A stretch of 47,192 bases of DNA from Cudoniella acicularis (taxonomy: Eukaryota; Ascomycota; Leotiomycetes; Helotiales; Helotiaceae). Made by a program: the position numbers and the translations under genes. This document shows positions 45,669 to 47,192 of this stretch, in pieces. The stretch spans positions 1-47,192 of the forward strand of contig JAAMPI010000258.1 in NCBI GenBank assembly GCA_013054445.1, in the 5' to 3' direction. Each line of letters begins with the position of its first letter. The first letter of the stretch is position 1. Under the pieces are notes generated by a model. The model saw only the letters and a program-made list of their open reading frames with translations. It was not told where the DNA came from and did no database searches.

Positions 45669-46644
45669 TGAAGCTTATGAAAAAGTCCTCCTTGAGACAA
45701 GAACGTGGATATCGAAAGGAAGAAGAGGTGGGAGAGGGGAGTTAAAAGGAGTGTAGTTGAACTGGCTTACGAAAATTCCTAACCTGGGTTAAGCTTGAAC
45801 GAGTGCAGGGATCTGGATTATGCATGATCATCTTGACGAGTGTCAGGTCGGGGTGTTGTTATACAGGGAGGCTAAATCCAGCTTACTTTCGAGTACCACA
45901 AATTACTGACGTGCCAAGGGGCACGATATATCAATCCGTCGCTGGAATTTATCATATTAACCCAAAAAGGCAATTCCTGTCAGCCAAATGAGGCTTCTGG
46001 GATTGTGCGTAAAAGATGGTCGTAATACCGAGTTGCATTTAAGGTTACTTATTTTCCCTTGAAATCTGTGCGCCACGGCTTCTGAAATGGGGAATATACG
46101 TCTGTAGCAGGAACCAAGTGGCCAGTCCTTTTCAGAAACTTTGACGAAAGTATATTACGATGCAGCAGGAAACTAACTTCTTTTTTAGACTAGAGAAGTT
46201 CGTCCTTGAGTTGCTGTTCTACTGCCAGTATACCTGGCCTCGTTTTTCTGAAAGCTAGGGCCCTGGTTTATTCTATGTAAGGAATGCCAGTAGTACCTCA
46301 CAGGACCAAAGCCACTTAGCTTGGAGTGGGAAGCTACGAAAGCACTTTTGGCGAAGGCTATGAATTATGAATCGGCTTTTGTAATCCGGACCTTCCTTTT
46401 ACTCCGGCACCGAGTAAGAACCCGACTGAGTATTCACCGATAGGCTCACTCACCTACAGAGCAATGAAAAATTAGAGTAGACACGTTAATTGTTGTAATA
46501 TTGATGAGACACTTAGTATCTCGCTCAAAATGGGTTTGATTTCACTGGGTATGATCCTCCCAACAACACCTCGACTACTTTCACCAATCATCACTCATCA
46601 CATCATACACTCTCACACCTACAACGCCATCCTTGCCAAGCCCC
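45669..46644. other. Intergenic region, promoter side of the bZIP gene
   Basis: About 1 kb between two minus-strand genes; nothing coding. The sequence directly before 45668 should hold the bZIP promoter, and the part near 46640 the 3' UTR of the transporter. Confidence 0.5.
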
Positions 46645-47192
46645 TCACAAAGCTCTATCCTCATTCGTACTCAACCTCTGCCTCAGATTCTTCTCTTCCC
46701 CAGCCTCCAGCGCCTTCCCATTCGCCTCCTCATCCAAGATCCTACTCTCAGACCCGGACTGCGCATTCAAATGGTAATCCTGATTATCACTAATAACATA
46801 CTCTTCCTTATCCAAGTCCTTAAAGATAAACCAGAATGCAATAGCTGAGACGAAACCCACGATGGAAGGGCCAGCGAAAGCCCATATGATGAAGGGATCG
46901 CGGATCGCGGGGGCGGTGGCAAGATTGATGGCGTATTGGATGGCGGCCATGAAGCAGTTGATTGCGGAGACGAGGCCGCGCATGTTGGTTGGGGCCCGCG
47001 AGTAGGCGATTCCGTAGGCGGTGACGTTGACGAGGATTTCGCAGAGGGCGGTGATGGAGAGGGGGATGGCGGTCCACCAGATCGAGACGGGGGAGACGAG
47101 AGAGACGCCGTCGGCGTTTACGCAGGTGAGAGAGGAGGCGTGGTCACCGCAAGGTCCGGTAACGTAGGCGTAGTGGGTGATAATTGCCCAGC
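46645..47192 (-). CDS. POT/PTR2-family peptide transporter, C-terminal part (cut by window end)
   Basis: The last 182 codons of a gene that enters from beyond 47192, in one open frame without introns. WAIITHYAYVTGPCGDHA, SIWWTAIPLSITALCEILVN, VTAYGIAYSRAPTNMRGLVS and the helix INCFMAAIQYAINLATAPAI match the end of fungal PTR2 proton-coupled di/tripeptide transporters (POT family, plasma membrane). Two or more membrane helices are followed by a cytosolic acidic tail of about 50 residues ending STNEDRAL. The N-terminal two thirds, with the ExxER motif, lie outside the window. Codon use is more C-rich than in neighbouring genes. Confidence 0.88.
   Translation of the reverse strand, partial: WAIITHYAYVTGPCGDHASSLTCVNADGVSLVSPVSIWWTAIPLSITALCEILVNVTAYGIAYSRAPTNMRGLVSAINCFMAAIQYAINLATAPAIRDPFIIWAFAGPSIVGFVSAIAFWFIFKDLDKEEYVISDNQDYHLNAQSGSESRILDEEANGKALEAGEEKNLRQRLSTNEDRAL

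Noticed and set aside
1..47192. CRISPR array, rRNA or tRNA genes
   Set aside because: No regular short direct repeats with unique spacers, no rRNA-like blocks and no tRNA T-loop pattern noticed; the tandem repeats found are of other kinds. A covariance-model scan for tRNAs could not be run.

Overview
This is nuclear DNA of a filamentous ascomycete (Pezizomycotina; a leotiomycete-like fungus would fit, but the order is inference). Genes are broken by 46-100 bp introns with GT..AG borders and CTAAC/CTGAC-type branch sites. They are spaced by 0.1-2 kb on both strands with no operon logic. The families are typical of mould accessory genomes: a HET-domain protein, an NB-ARC/TPR receptor-like protein, a TRI12-type efflux pump, a CmcJ-like oxidoreductase, a bZIP/DUF3425 regulator and a PTR2-type peptide transporter. 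All gene models were spliced by eye and checked for frame; no database search was possible.

Layout. 1-6660: gene-poor sequence with a degenerate tandem repeat of 139 bp period. 6661-9163 (+): ketopantoate-reductase-like protein with a long disordered tail. 9164-15324: AT-leaning accessory stretch holding a dispersed short repeat, hairpins and two related small genes of an F-box-like fungal family, one killed by a stop codon. 15325-17374 (-): HET plus ankyrin protein. 18365-19323 (-): Wbp11-type splicing factor with a probable GC-AG intron. 19640-25152: TRI12-type transporter, zinc alcohol dehydrogenase and FSH1-type serine hydrolase, which could form a small metabolic group. 26241-27754 (-): Fpg/Nei DNA glycosylase. 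28500-about 32185 (-): degenerate alpha/beta-hydrolase plus NB-ARC plus TPR protein. 33887-35533 (+): CorA-like channel. 35656-37149 (-): membrane-anchored M20 amidohydrolase. 38186-38371 (+): possible small protein. 38746-39821 (-): CmcJ-like oxidoreductase with a one-base frameshift. 40753-42060 (+): methyltransferase pseudogene with a non-autonomous transposon in its first intron. 42832-44053 (+): protein kinase with a polyglutamine insert. 44286-45668 (-): bZIP/DUF3425 regulator. 46645-47192 (-): 3' part of a POT/PTR2 peptide transporter, cut by the window edge.

The best directly visible finding is the 211-bp element at 41153-41363. It has 17-bp terminal inverted repeats and a 10-bp target duplication, and removing it with one duplication copy leaves exactly a 50-bp intron. 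Four loci look broken or nearly so (premature TGA at 11667, frameshift near 39065, TAG at 41944, possible frameshift near 18914). No wholly new system was identified with confidence. The unusual candidates are the two immune-receptor-like genes with eroded modules, and the ketopantoate-reductase-like protein that seems to lack the catalytic Lys/Asn pair.
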